From: Limnobaculum allomyrinae | Lineage (GTDB): Bacteria; Pseudomonadota; Gammaproteobacteria; Enterobacterales; Enterobacteriaceae | Length of the DNA stretch: 64,000 nucleotides | Direction: 5' to 3' | Assembly: GCF_016649425.1 (NCBI RefSeq) | Contig: NZ_JADRCR010000001.1 | Location: forward strand, 186,001-250,000 | Shown: positions 27,808 to 37,456 of the stretch, in pieces | Position numbering within the stretch: position 1 is the stretch's first letter | Layout: each line of letters opens with the position of its first letter | Program-made: the position numbers and the translations under genes | The notes under the pieces: model-generated | What the model was told of the DNA's origin: nothing | The model's input: the letters and a program-made list of their open reading frames with translations, nothing else | Database searches by the model: none

Positions 27808-28656
27808 TTGGTTCAGATAGTCAAAACCATTCAGCAAGTAAGAGAAACGGTTAAAGCCTGGAAAAAGGCCGGGTTGCAGGTCGGCTTAGTGCCTACTATG
27901 GGATATCTGCATGAAGGCCACCAGAGTCTGATGACTCAGGCAAAAGCAGAGAATGACAAAGTGGTTACCTCAATCTTTGTGAATCCAATGCAGTTTGGGC
28001 CAACGGAAGATTTGGCCAGCTATCCGCGAGATCTTGATAAAGATAGCTTACTCTGCCAACAGGCAGGGGTGGATCTGATTTTCCATCCGGAAGCGGAAGA
28101 GATGTATTCAGCCGATTTTTGCAGTTTTGTTGATATGACCGGCCTGACAGAAGAGTTGTGTGGTCGCAGTCGCCCAATCCATTTTCGCGGAGTCTGTACG
28201 GTGGTGAGCAAACTTTTCAATATTGTTCAGCCCGATCGCGCCTATTTTGGACAAAAGGATGCTCAGCAGCTGGCCGTCATTCGCCAAATGGTGAGTGATT
28301 TGAATATTGATGTTCAGGTGGTGGGCTCCCCAATTATTCGTGAACATGATGGTTTGGCGAAAAGTTCACGCAACAGCTATTTAGATGCAGAACAGCGACA
28401 GGCGGCACTTTGCCTGTATCGGGCGATTCACCTGGGCCGTAAGTTAATGCAGCAGGGCGAAAAGCAGTGTGCGGAGATTATCTCCCAAATGGAGCGCTGC
28501 ATTTTACAGGAACCGATGGCAAAAATTGACTATGTCTCTATTGTTGATGCCAGCAAGTTGACACCGGTTGAACGTATTGATGCCTCCGTTTTGTGCGCCA
28601 TGGCGGTTTACATTGGTAAAACGCGGTTAATTGATAACTTTGTGTTTGATTTTTAA
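27808..28656 (+). CDS. panC: Pantothenate synthetase PanC
   Basis: 282 residues, TTG start behind AGGAGA. ATP-binding motifs are [15 protein letters not shown] (HIGH-like) and the KSSRNSYL loop. It ligates pantoate and beta-alanine. The stretch [34 protein letters not shown] is much closer to clostridial/Firmicutes PanC, as I know those sequences, than to E. coli PanC (which reads FGEKDFQQLALIRKM). Transfer is possible. Confidence 0.94.
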   Translation: MVQIVKTIQQVRETVKAWKKAGLQVGLVPTMGYLHEGHQSLMTQAKAENDKVVTSIFVNPMQFGPTEDLASYPRDLDKDSLLCQQAGVDLIFHPEAEEMYSADFCSFVDMTGLTEELCGRSRPIHFRGVCTVVSKLFNIVQPDRAYFGQKDAQQLAVIRQMVSDLNIDVQVVGSPIIREHDGLAKSSRNSYLDAEQRQAALCLYRAIHLGRKLMQQGEKQCAEIISQMERCILQEPMAKIDYVSIVDASKLTPVERIDASVLCAMAVYIGKTRLIDNFVFDF

Positions 28657-28670
28657 ATAAGAGGCGGTCA

Positions 28671-29063
28671 ATGGAATTAACCATGTTAAAAAGCAAGATC
28701 CATCGGGCAACCGTTATTCAGGCCGAACTGGACTATATCGGCAGCATTACTGTCGATCAGGATCTGTTAGATGCTTCAGGCATTCTGGAATATGAAAAAG
28801 TTCAGATTGTGAATATCAATAATGGTAGCCGATTTGAAACCTATACTATTTCAGGGAAAAGAGGCAGTGGCCTGATTTGTCTTAATGGCGCAGCGGCTCG
28901 TCATGTACAAGTAGGGGATAAAGTGATCATTATGTGTTATGCCCAACTCACACCGGAAGAGGCTAAGACTCATCAGCCTAAGGTGGTGTTTGTTGATGAT
29001 GATAATGGCATTATCCGCATTTCCCGCTATGAAAAGCATGGTCGTTTAGAAGATCTGGCTTAA
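28671..29063 (+). CDS. panD: Aspartate 1-decarboxylase PanD
   Basis: 130 residues. The self-cleavage site Gly24-Ser25 is present ([10 protein letters not shown]), which fixes the start at MELTM. The middle ([43 protein letters not shown]) resembles Bacillus-type PanD rather than enterobacterial PanD, which needs the activator PanZ/PanM. It makes beta-alanine from aspartate for PanC. Last gene of the operon; a strong terminator follows. Confidence 0.94.
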   Translation: MELTMLKSKIHRATVIQAELDYIGSITVDQDLLDASGILEYEKVQIVNINNGSRFETYTISGKRGSGLICLNGAAARHVQVGDKVIIMCYAQLTPEEAKTHQPKVVFVDDDNGIIRISRYEKHGRLEDLA

Positions 29064-29068
29064 TCTCC

Positions 29069-29100
29069 AGATAGTGGCCTGAGCGTTCAGGCCACTATCT
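29069..29100 (+). terminator. Terminator of the pantothenate operon
   Basis: Perfect 14-bp arms around a GCGT loop (AGATAGTGGCCTGA and its complement), 5 bp after the panD stop, followed by a T-containing tail. Confidence 0.85.
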
Positions 29101-29164
29101 GTCGATACTTCTTTTATTTATCTCGTCATTATTATCTGCTGGTTTGCTCTGATTATTATATTCA

Positions 29165-29188
29165 TATAGTATACCCCCCTATACTATA
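29165..29188 (+). promoter_or_regulatory. FrmR operator
   Basis: Perfect 9-bp inverted repeat TATAGTATA / TATACTATA flanking a run of six C, 14 bp before the frmR start. It matches the A/T-arm plus C6 (G6) core architecture of FrmR/RcnR-type operators. Formaldehyde would release FrmR from this site. Confidence 0.88.
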
Positions 29189-29202
29189 AAGAGAGCAATT
29201 CC

Positions 29203-29478
29203 ATGCCAAAGTTAGATGCAGATAAAAAACGAATCCTCACCCGGGTACGTAAAATTAAAGGGCAGGTGGAAGCGCTGGAAAAGGCGCTGGAATCCGGTAA
29301 GGAGTGCCAACTGCTGCTACAGCAAATAGCCTCATTTCGTGGTGCGGCTAATGGGTTAATGAACGATATTTTAGAGACACATCTGCGTGACGAACTGCGG
29401 GATATACTCCCTTCAGGCGAATCACAATCCACTAAAGTTGATGAACTTGCAACTCTTATTCATTCCTACCTGAAGTAA
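29203..29478 (+). CDS. frmR: Formaldehyde-sensing repressor FrmR
   Basis: 91 residues of the CsoR/RcnR/FrmR all-helical family. The conserved Cys in KECQLLLQQIASFRGAANGLM corresponds to Cys35 of E. coli FrmR, which with the N-terminal Pro2 (MPKLD) reacts with formaldehyde. It represses frmRAB through the operator just upstream. Confidence 0.92.
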   Translation: MPKLDADKKRILTRVRKIKGQVEALEKALESGKECQLLLQQIASFRGAANGLMNDILETHLRDELRDILPSGESQSTKVDELATLIHSYLK

Positions 29479-29527
29479 CTATTTCTACCTGACTAGCCTG
29501 ATGCCGCTAGTTTTAAATAAATGTTGA

Positions 29528-30658
<1,131 letters not shown>

Positions 30659-30672
30659 TGATGAGTTTGATG

Positions 30673-30696
30673 GAGCACAGGTTTATTGCTGTGCTC
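30673..30696 (+). terminator. Intra-operon hairpin between frmA and frmB
   Basis: Arms GAGCACAG / CTGTGCTC with an 8-base loop followed by TGTTT. It lies 15 bp after frmA and 39 bp before frmB. It may partly terminate transcription or protect the frmRA message. Confidence 0.5.
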
Positions 30697-30734
30697 TGTT
30701 TCGGCATCGCCAAATTTATCAAAGGAGCCTTTAA

Positions 30735-31583
30735 ATGCAGAATGAAGTAGAGCTTATTGAGCAACACAAAGTGTTTGATGGCAACCAGCGGCGTTATCGC
30801 CACTATTCATCCACACTTGGCTGCGCCATGACTTTCAGCCTGTTTGTTCCTGACCAATCTCGTTATCCATCACCGCCACTGTTATGGTGGCTGTCAGGGT
30901 TAACCTGTAACGATGAAAATTTCACTACCAAAGCGGGGGCACAGCGCATTGCCGCCCGATTGGGTATGGCGATAGTGATGCCGGATACCAGCCCCCGAGG
31001 GGAAGCTGTGGCAGATGTAGGCCAGTGGGATTTAGGTCAGGGAGCAGGATTCTATCTGAATGCCACTCAGCAGCCCTGGGCTGAGCATTACCGAATGTAT
31101 GACTATTTATGTGATGAGCTTTCTCAACTGTTAAGTCATAAGCTAGGTTTTAACGGTGCTCAAGCCATATCTGGTCACTCTATGGGCGGGCATGGCGCAT
31201 TGGTGATGGCACTACGTAATCCGGAACGTTTTTGTTCGGTATCGGCGTTTTCACCTATCGTCAACCCAATGGACGTTCCCTGGGGACAAAATGCATTCCA
31301 GACTTATTTAGGCGAAGATCGTCAAAGCTGGCAGCAATGGGATACCTGTGAACTGCTAAAAAACTACCAGGGAAAACCTATTCCGATGTTAGTGGATCAA
31401 GGGGATAACGACAGTTTTCTTGGTGAGCAACTTCAGCCGGAACGTTTAGTTCAGGTTGCGGCCGACAGAAACTACCCGTTAACCCTGCGTATGCAACAAG
31501 GCTATGACCACAGCTACTATTTCATCGCCAGCTTTATTGAGCAACATCTTGAGTTTCATATGAAACATTTGCAGCAGGTATAG
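30735..31583 (+). CDS. frmB: S-formylglutathione hydrolase FrmB
   Basis: 282 residues, esterase-D family alpha/beta-hydrolase. It has nucleophile motif [11 protein letters not shown] near residue 150, LTCNDENF in the oxyanion region, an acid in [10 protein letters not shown] and catalytic His in GYDHSYYFI. It releases formate and glutathione, the last step of glutathione-dependent formaldehyde oxidation. The ribosome site AAAGGAG precedes ATG. Confidence 0.95.
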   Translation: MQNEVELIEQHKVFDGNQRRYRHYSSTLGCAMTFSLFVPDQSRYPSPPLLWWLSGLTCNDENFTTKAGAQRIAARLGMAIVMPDTSPRGEAVADVGQWDLGQGAGFYLNATQQPWAEHYRMYDYLCDELSQLLSHKLGFNGAQAISGHSMGGHGALVMALRNPERFCSVSAFSPIVNPMDVPWGQNAFQTYLGEDRQSWQQWDTCELLKNYQGKPIPMLVDQGDNDSFLGEQLQPERLVQVAADRNYPLTLRMQQGYDHSYYFIASFIEQHLEFHMKHLQQV

Positions 31584-31606
31584 CAGTGACGTTGTAACTA
31601 AAATAG

Positions 31607-31634
31607 TATCCGGCGGCATAAATTGCGCCGGATA
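31607..31634 (+). terminator. Terminator of the frm operon
   Basis: Perfect 9-bp arms TATCCGGCG / CGCCGGATA with a 10-base loop, 24 bp after frmB, followed by CGTCCTTTATCC. Confidence 0.6.
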
Positions 31635-31717
31635 ACGTCCTTTATCCTTCTGTAAAATACCTCATCATACTGCTACGATAACGCTATTCAGTCTCCAGAC
31701 TCCTTCATCAGGTCACT

Positions 31718-32725
31718 ATGCATTACAGCCATATTATTTTTGATTATGAATGCTTACCCGATAATGCCGGCTTGCTCCTGCAACAGTTAAAACAACAAAA
31801 CTATCGGGTGGGATTACTCTGTTCTGAAAATGTTCAACGGGATCCGGCTTTATCTCAATACGCCGAAGTTATGTATTTTGATGACAAAGAAAATGGTATG
31901 GCTGGATATTTATCGCAAACCGTTAAAGAGAAAACCAAGACATTATGGATTGGCGCATCCGGTGAAAGTGCATGTCTGGCGTCAGAATCCGGGATAGATT
32001 TTGCTTTGGCTTTATGGTGCTGTCGTTCAGTAAAGCATATTTATGCCAATCACTACCTCAATTTACCTGATGATATCTTTATGATTTTGAAACAGAAATC
32101 AACTGAATCAGATGAGATGCGCTGGCTAAAGTGGGCCGTTGAGTTGCAGTTTATTGGTCAGACAGGATGTCATTACTCGCAGGATGTTTACGATCGGGAG
32201 CGTTTTGAACGAATTCGTCAGCTATCGGCGGAGATCGTCAGTCAATATAGCGGCCTACCGATGGCCCATGTCAGTAGTGTATTCTGCAATGAAACCGGTT
32301 TTCAAACCCCTAAACTGGACTGTCGGGCGGCGATATTTGACGAAGATAAAATATTATTAGTCAAAGAAAATAGCGGTGAGTGGTCTTTGCCGGGAGGATG
32401 GGTGGATGTGAATCAGTCTATCCGGGCTAATACGGTAAAAGAGGTGAAAGAAGAGGCGGGATTAGACGTTATTGCGACCCGATTAATTGCGCTACAGGAT
32501 CGTAATCTTCATAACACGCCAATTTATGCCTATGGTATTTGCAAAGTTTTTGTTCAGTGCGAAGTGATTGGCGGTCATTTTGTTGCTAACAGCGAAACCA
32601 TAGAAAGCGGTTGGTTTAGTCAGGAGCAACTGCCTGAACTGTCAGAAGATAAAACCACGGCACAGCAAATTGCACTCTGTTTTGAGGCGTACCACGCTGA
32701 ATACTGGCAGCCGGTCTTTGACTGA
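31718..32725 (+). CDS. NUDIX hydrolase with Nudix_hydro_N and an N-terminal degenerate HAD-like domain
   Basis: 335 residues, longer than usual for the Nudix_hydro_N family (about 205). Residues 1-125 look like a HAD-fold domain, but the catalytic DxDxT is reduced to FDYE and the motif IV acidic pair is lost (IGASGESACLASESGI). From about 130 comes the Nudix_hydro_N helical domain (MRWLKWAVELQFIGQTG). The NUDIX fold then follows with box GGWVDVNQ...KEVKEEAGL, where Gln and Lys replace the usual Glu and Arg, as is common in this family. The substrate is probably a nucleotide derivative but unknown. Confidence 0.82.
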   Translation: MHYSHIIFDYECLPDNAGLLLQQLKQQNYRVGLLCSENVQRDPALSQYAEVMYFDDKENGMAGYLSQTVKEKTKTLWIGASGESACLASESGIDFALALWCCRSVKHIYANHYLNLPDDIFMILKQKSTESDEMRWLKWAVELQFIGQTGCHYSQDVYDRERFERIRQLSAEIVSQYSGLPMAHVSSVFCNETGFQTPKLDCRAAIFDEDKILLVKENSGEWSLPGGWVDVNQSIRANTVKEVKEEAGLDVIATRLIALQDRNLHNTPIYAYGICKVFVQCEVIGGHFVANSETIESGWFSQEQLPELSEDKTTAQQIALCFEAYHAEYWQPVFD

Positions 32726-32776
32726 TTGGATGTGGGGAAATCATGCCCGATCTCCCCTGAACAATATTCCTGATGA

Positions 32777-33586
32777 TTAAGCTAAATATTTCTCAATGGC
32801 AAACGCCACGCCATCTTGCTGGTTAGTGCGGGTGACAAATTGAGCATGTTGCTTAATTTCATCAGAGGCATTCCCCATGGCAACCCCAATGCCAGCAAAC
32901 TTGATCATCGGAAGATCGTTATGGTGATCGCCAATGCACATCACTTCTGATTGCTGAATGTTTAACCGTTGGGACAAAAATTTGACTGCCGCCCCTTTAT
33001 CAACTTCCTTATGTAATACTTCCAAAAAGAAAGGTGAGCTTTTCACCAGAGTATATTTATCATGATAGCTGGCTGGGATGTTTTCTATCGCCGCATCGAG
33101 AATCGTTGGCTCATCAATAAACATCATTTTAGGGAACATCAGGTCAGCTTTCATTTCGTCGATTGGGCAGTAGATTAACGGAACGTGACTGAGGAAGGCT
33201 TCCCGTACGGTATAAGTGCTGATATCCCGGTTTGGCGTATAGAGAGCATCATAAGTTAAGGCATGAAAGTGAATATTAAGATGCAAGGACAGGGCACTAA
33301 CATGGTTATAATCATCAATGGTTAACAGGGTTTGCTTAATCACTTCACCGCTGCCTGCATGTTGTACTAATCCACCGTTATAGGAAATACAGTAACAACC
33401 CGATTTATCCAGACCCAGTTCCTTTATGTATCCTTGCATACCGCTATAAGGTCGCCCTGAAGCTAAAACAATATGAACTCCCTGGGATTGCGCCTGACTC
33501 ACCGCCTGTTTTACAGCGGGAGAGATGCTCTTATCATCCTGAAGCAGCGTGTCATCCAGATCGATGGCGATTAATTTTACAGTCAT
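32777..33586 (-). CDS. yidA: Cof-type HAD-IIB sugar phosphatase YidA
   Basis: 269 residues, alignable end to end with E. coli YidA. Motif I is DLDDTLL (Asp nucleophile at about residue 9), motif II SGRPYSGM, Lys in DKGAAVK and motif IV GDHHNDLPM. It dephosphorylates small sugar phosphates in the cytoplasm. Single gene, convergent with the NUDIX gene. Confidence 0.88.
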   Translation of the reverse strand: MTVKLIAIDLDDTLLQDDKSISPAVKQAVSQAQSQGVHIVLASGRPYSGMQGYIKELGLDKSGCYCISYNGGLVQHAGSGEVIKQTLLTIDDYNHVSALSLHLNIHFHALTYDALYTPNRDISTYTVREAFLSHVPLIYCPIDEMKADLMFPKMMFIDEPTILDAAIENIPASYHDKYTLVKSSPFFLEVLHKEVDKGAAVKFLSQRLNIQQSEVMCIGDHHNDLPMIKFAGIGVAMGNASDEIKQHAQFVTRTNQQDGVAFAIEKYLA

Positions 33587-33648
33587 GACGTTCCCTTAAA
33601 CAGTAGGCTGAAAGATTAGCGAAAGAGACAGATTGCTAATGAATATTG

Positions 33649-34077
33649 TTACTTAATAATCCGATTACCCTGTTCATCAATTATCTGTTCGCCATCCTCT
33701 TTAGTAAAAGCACCTGATTGGCGATCCGGTAATATTTCCAGTACCACTTCAGAAGGGCGACAAAGTTTAGTTCCCCGTTCAGTAATCACTATTGGGCGGT
33801 TAATCAGAATAGGGTATTGCAGCATAAAATCAATGATTTGACTATCACTCCAGTGAGCTTGTGCCAGATTTAATGTTTCATAAGGCTCAACGTTTTTACG
33901 TAACAGCTCCCGGGGAGACATTTGCAGATCTTCAATTATACCCAGTAACTCAATGCGACCAGGAGGATTTTCCAGATAGAGAATAACCGTTGGCTCCACA
34001 CCGCTATTACGGATTAATGCCAGCGTATTACGAGAGGTTCCACAAGCAGGATTATGATAAATAGTAATTTTTCGCAT
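33649..34077 (-). CDS. arsC: Glutaredoxin-dependent arsenate reductase ArsC
   Basis: 142 residues with the active-site Cys in YHNPACGTSRNTL (Cys12 in E. coli plasmid ArsC) and the conserved Arg regions RELLRK, RPI and LCRPSE. It reduces arsenate to arsenite for export by ArsB. It begins 4 bp after arsB. Last gene of arsRBC. Confidence 0.95.
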   Translation of the reverse strand: MRKITIYHNPACGTSRNTLALIRNSGVEPTVILYLENPPGRIELLGIIEDLQMSPRELLRKNVEPYETLNLAQAHWSDSQIIDFMLQYPILINRPIVITERGTKLCRPSEVVLEILPDRQSGAFTKEDGEQIIDEQGNRIIK

Positions 34078-34081
34078 AGTG

Positions 34082-35371
34082 TTATACCAAAAATGAGAGG
34101 CGAATAGCCAAGGCTATTAACGTTATCAAAAGAACGGGAAACGTCATAATGATACCAACCCGAAAATAATAGCCCCAGGAGATAGTAAGATTTTTCTGCG
34201 CTAATACATGCAGCCAAAGCAGGGTGGCCAGACTGCCAATCGGTGTAATTTTCGGGCCAAGATCGCAACCGATCACATTGGCATAAATCATCGCCTGTTT
34301 TATTACGCCAGTTGCCGAACTGCCTTCAATTGAAAGTGCGCCGACCAGCACGGTTGGCATATTATTCATTATTGCCGACATGACCGCCGTCAGGAAACCG
34401 GTACCCAATGTCGCTGCCCACAGCCCCCGTTCAGCCAATAGGTCTAATATTTGAGCAATATAATGAGTAAGCCCTGCATTACGTAAACCGTAAATAACCA
34501 AATACATGCCCAACGAGAAGATTACAATTTGCCATGGTGCCCCGCGGATCACCTTACCGGTATCAATGATTCGGCTTCTTCGTGCAATAAGCCAAAGTGT
34601 AATAGCACCTACTGCTGCAACCAGGCTAACCGGGATACCTAAATGATTTAAACCGAAAAAGCCAATCAGCAGCAGGGCTAAAATTAACCATCCCGCTTTA
34701 AAGGTTTTACGATCACGTATTGCCTCTTCCGGTAACTTTAATAATTTCATGTCATAGCTATCTGGAATCGATTTGGCAAAAAAACAGTGAAGCGTGATTA
34801 ATGTAGCCAGAATAGCCACTATATTGACCGGAACCATGATGGCTGCATAATGGCTGAAGCTAATATCGAAGTAGTCAGCAGAGACGATATTAACCAGATT
34901 TGATACCACCAAAGGCAAGCTGGCGGTATCAGCAATAAATCCAGCTGCCATCACAAATGCCAGCGTAGCCCCCCGGTTGAATCCTAATGCCAGAAGCATA
35001 GCAATCACAATTGGCGTTAATATTAAGGCCGCACCATCGTTAGCGAACAGCGCAGCTACGGAGGCTCCTAATAAAACAATATAGGTAAAAAGTCGCTTAC
35101 CTTTACCATTTCCCCAACGGGCGACGTGTAATGCAGCCCATTCAAAAAAGCCTGATTCATCCAATAATAGACTGATGATAATCACGGCGATAAAAGCGGC
35201 TGTGGCGTTCCAAACGATATTCCAGACGACAGGAATATCGTTCAAATGAACCACGCCAGTAGCCAAAGCCAGAAGGGCACCAAACGAGGCACTCCAGCCA
35301 ATACCTAATCCTTTTGGTTGCCAGATAACCAGAATAAGGGTGAGAAGAAAAATACTCAGCGCCAACCACAT
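34082..35371 (-). CDS. arsB: Arsenite efflux transporter ArsB
   Basis: 429 residues from the ATG at 35371; a TTG one codon earlier is less likely. It is a polytopic inner-membrane protein highly similar to E. coli ArsB ([50 protein letters not shown]). It exports arsenite and antimonite. No arsA is present. Confidence 0.95.
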   Translation of the reverse strand: MWLALSIFLLTLILVIWQPKGLGIGWSASFGALLALATGVVHLNDIPVVWNIVWNATAAFIAVIIISLLLDESGFFEWAALHVARWGNGKGKRLFTYIVLLGASVAALFANDGAALILTPIVIAMLLALGFNRGATLAFVMAAGFIADTASLPLVVSNLVNIVSADYFDISFSHYAAIMVPVNIVAILATLITLHCFFAKSIPDSYDMKLLKLPEEAIRDRKTFKAGWLILALLLIGFFGLNHLGIPVSLVAAVGAITLWLIARRSRIIDTGKVIRGAPWQIVIFSLGMYLVIYGLRNAGLTHYIAQILDLLAERGLWAATLGTGFLTAVMSAIMNNMPTVLVGALSIEGSSATGVIKQAMIYANVIGCDLGPKITPIGSLATLLWLHVLAQKNLTISWGYYFRVGIIMTFPVLLITLIALAIRLSFLV

Positions 35372-35410
35372 CAAAAACCTCCATAAATACTATTTTTATT
35401 TCAATTCTTC

Positions 35411-35440
35411 CTTATATATTCGAAAAAACGCATATATAAG
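35411..35440. repeat. Inverted repeat between arsR and arsB
   Basis: Arms CTTATATA / TATATAAG with a 14-base spacer lie in the 82-bp gap between the arsR stop and arsB start. The motif ATATTCG in it recurs inverted as CGAATAT upstream of arsR (about 35875). This could be an mRNA processing hairpin or an ArsR-related site. Confidence 0.35.
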
Positions 35441-35453
35441 GGTAAAAATTTTA

Positions 35454-35792
35454 TCAACAACGACCTGGTTTATTATCTGTTAACGTAGAATAACTAAGCG
35501 CTTTTATTTGGTTAAGCTCGCTACTATAGGCTTGTTGAATAATGTTACCTGCCCACTGCGATATGTGGGGCGAAAGTCGATAGTGAATCCATTTTCCTTC
35601 ACGACGATCGAGCAGAATGCCATGCTCTCTGAGCATAGCTAAATGTCGGGATATTTTCGGTTGTGGCAGTTTAAGGATTTCACAGAGTTCACAAACGCAG
35701 AGTTCATGGGAATCCTTCAATAATAATACGATGGTCAGGCGAGTTTCATCTGATAACGTTTTAAACAGCTGAAGTGGTGTTAATGACCCCAT
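35454..35792 (-). CDS. arsR: Arsenical resistance repressor ArsR
   Basis: 112 residues from the ATG at 35792 (a TTG two codons earlier is open). Winged-helix ArsR/SmtB family with the As(III)-binding CVCELC motif (ELCVCELCEIL) in the alpha-3 helix, like E. coli ArsR, and DNA-recognition helix QPKISRHLAMLREHGI. Arsenite binding releases the operator and induces arsRBC. Confidence 0.94.
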   Translation of the reverse strand: MGSLTPLQLFKTLSDETRLTIVLLLKDSHELCVCELCEILKLPQPKISRHLAMLREHGILLDRREGKWIHYRLSPHISQWAGNIIQQAYSSELNQIKALSYSTLTDNKPGRC

Positions 35793-35964
35793 AATCAATA
35801 TCCGGTTAGGTGAAAGTCAGACATTATCATACGGTGATAAATCACAGAGTCAAATAAAACATATCTGCTTTATCGAATATATAGGCTGACCAATGCGTGT
35901 TGTTGTATCTCTGGATTCGAATAAGAAAAAATTCCCCTTGCCGAAAAATATAAAAAGCGATACC

Positions 35965-35993
35965 TTAACTACGACAAGATTGGTCGTAGTTAA
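35965..35993. promoter_or_regulatory. Perfect inverted repeat upstream of azoreductase
   Basis: 11-bp arms TTAACTACGAC / GTCGTAGTTAA with a 7-bp spacer, 40 bp before the azoreductase start, where an operator would overlap or follow the promoter. The cotranscribed Rrf2-type regulator is the obvious candidate to bind it. Confidence 0.6.
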
Positions 35994-36033
35994 ATCTTCG
36001 ACATTTATTTTCAATTAAGCATATGGAACACAG

Positions 36034-36702
36034 ATGAAAATATTACATATTGATGCGAGCTCAAAATTCCACCAGTGGTCTAACTCACGTGCTCTGGGTC
36101 GCTATTTTCTTCAGCAATTAAAGAGTAATGGTGTTGAGTTTGAAATTGATTACCTCGATGTTACCGAGGACGTTCAGCCTCACGTTTCCGCAGAGTTTGT
36201 ACAGGCGACCTATACGCCGAAAGAAGAGCGAACTGAGAAAATGCATGAAGTATTAGCTTCATCTGATGCCATGTGCCAACGAGTGATGGATGCTGATGTG
36301 CTGGTATGTGCAATGCCAATGTATAACTGGACGATTCCATCAACATTTAAGACCTTTATCGATGCTATTACCCGTACTAACGTGACCTATGATTTACTGC
36401 CGGATGGTTCTACCGTTGGTAAATTGGGTGATAAAAAAGTGCTATTTATTACCACTCGCGGCGCCGATTTACGTCAGGGTTCACCGTATAGCCATATGGA
36501 TGCCACGACGCCAGTACTTAAAGCGGCTTTTGCATTTATTGGTGTAGAAGCGCCACAATTTGTTGATGCTCAACCGCTGCAATTTACTATTGCTGAGGCT
36601 CGTGAAGCCGCATTAGTTCGCGCACATAACGATCTCGACCAATTGGCTGCACAGTGGGCAACCACAATGGCTAAATGCAACAAGCCAGAAATGGCGGTAT
36701 AA
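36034..36702 (+). CDS. FMN-dependent NADH-azoreductase (AzoR family)
   Basis: 222 residues, flavodoxin-like fold. The FMN phosphate loop is near SSKFHQWSNSRALGRYF, the flavin motif is PMYNWTIPSTFKTFIDAITR, and there is a TTRGADL segment where AzoR binds FMN. Such enzymes reduce quinones and azo or nitro compounds with NAD(P)H and protect against thiol-specific stress. An Rrf2-type regulator follows 71 bp downstream, and a strong palindrome lies in the promoter. Confidence 0.87.
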   Translation: MKILHIDASSKFHQWSNSRALGRYFLQQLKSNGVEFEIDYLDVTEDVQPHVSAEFVQATYTPKEERTEKMHEVLASSDAMCQRVMDADVLVCAMPMYNWTIPSTFKTFIDAITRTNVTYDLLPDGSTVGKLGDKKVLFITTRGADLRQGSPYSHMDATTPVLKAAFAFIGVEAPQFVDAQPLQFTIAEAREAALVRAHNDLDQLAAQWATTMAKCNKPEMAV

Positions 36703-36773
36703 GCAGGACACCCAAAGCGTTCTGCGGTAGACTTTAGCGCAGCAATAACACTTTTAATTATTCAGGGGGAGTC

Positions 36774-37295
36774 ATGGCGTTTGTCAGTTCGGGGGTTGAG
36801 TATGCACTGCATTGTTTGCTGTATATTAGCCAGCGCGACGGAATCAAAGAAGCAAACGTGCGTGATTTAGCTGAATTGCAGGGAGTTCCTGTCGACTTTT
36901 TAGCTAAGATTTTTACTAAGTTAAAAAAGTCCGGCATTGTGAGCTCAACGGAAGGGGCCAGAGGCGGTTTTCACCTGGCTCGTTCACCTGAATCTATCTC
37001 GGTTAAAGATGTGGTCGAAGCCGTTGATGGCAATAAAGGGTTATTTGAGTGTAAAGAGATACGTGAACGCTGTGCGGTATTTGAACAACCTGCGCCTCAG
37101 TGGGCAACTGAAGGTGTATGTTCAATTCACCGCATTATGTTAGAAGCAGAGCAGGCTATGCGGCTGGTTTTCTCTCAACACACGCTGGCAACGCTGTCTG
37201 CATCTACTAATAAAAAAGCACCGGCTGAATTTAATCAGCAAATATTACAGTGGTTTGAGTCCCGACCTTCAAATCACCGCGTTTCATCTGAATGA
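36774..37295 (+). CDS. Rrf2-family transcriptional regulator
   Basis: 173 residues. The N-terminal winged helix is typical (VEYALHCLLYISQRDG, VPVDFLAKIFTKLKKSGIVSSTEGARGGFHLAR). Three Cys follow the dimerisation helix (FECKEIRERCAVF and GVCSIHR), the IscR/NsrR region that binds an Fe-S cluster or senses redox. Context points to control of the azoreductase gene. The ribosome site is GGGGGAG. Confidence 0.88.
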   Translation: MAFVSSGVEYALHCLLYISQRDGIKEANVRDLAELQGVPVDFLAKIFTKLKKSGIVSSTEGARGGFHLARSPESISVKDVVEAVDGNKGLFECKEIRERCAVFEQPAPQWATEGVCSIHRIMLEAEQAMRLVFSQHTLATLSASTNKKAPAEFNQQILQWFESRPSNHRVSSE

Positions 37296-37331
37296 CTCCT
37301 GTCCTTTCTGATTTTGAATTTTTAAAATCGC

Positions 37332-37359
37332 AGCGCTGTGGGAAATTTGCCACAGCGCT
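37332..37359 (+). terminator. Terminator after Rrf2 gene
   Basis: Perfect 10-bp arms AGCGCTGTGG / CCACAGCGCT with an 8-base loop, followed by TATTTATC, 36 bp after the Rrf2 stop. Confidence 0.75.
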
Positions 37360-37456
37360 TATTTATCAAAAACTTCCACTGATGAGTAAGCTATTCTATT
37401 ATTACCCTAACCCACTAATTTAGTGACTGTCTCCATTTGCCCTTAAAGGAGCTCTC

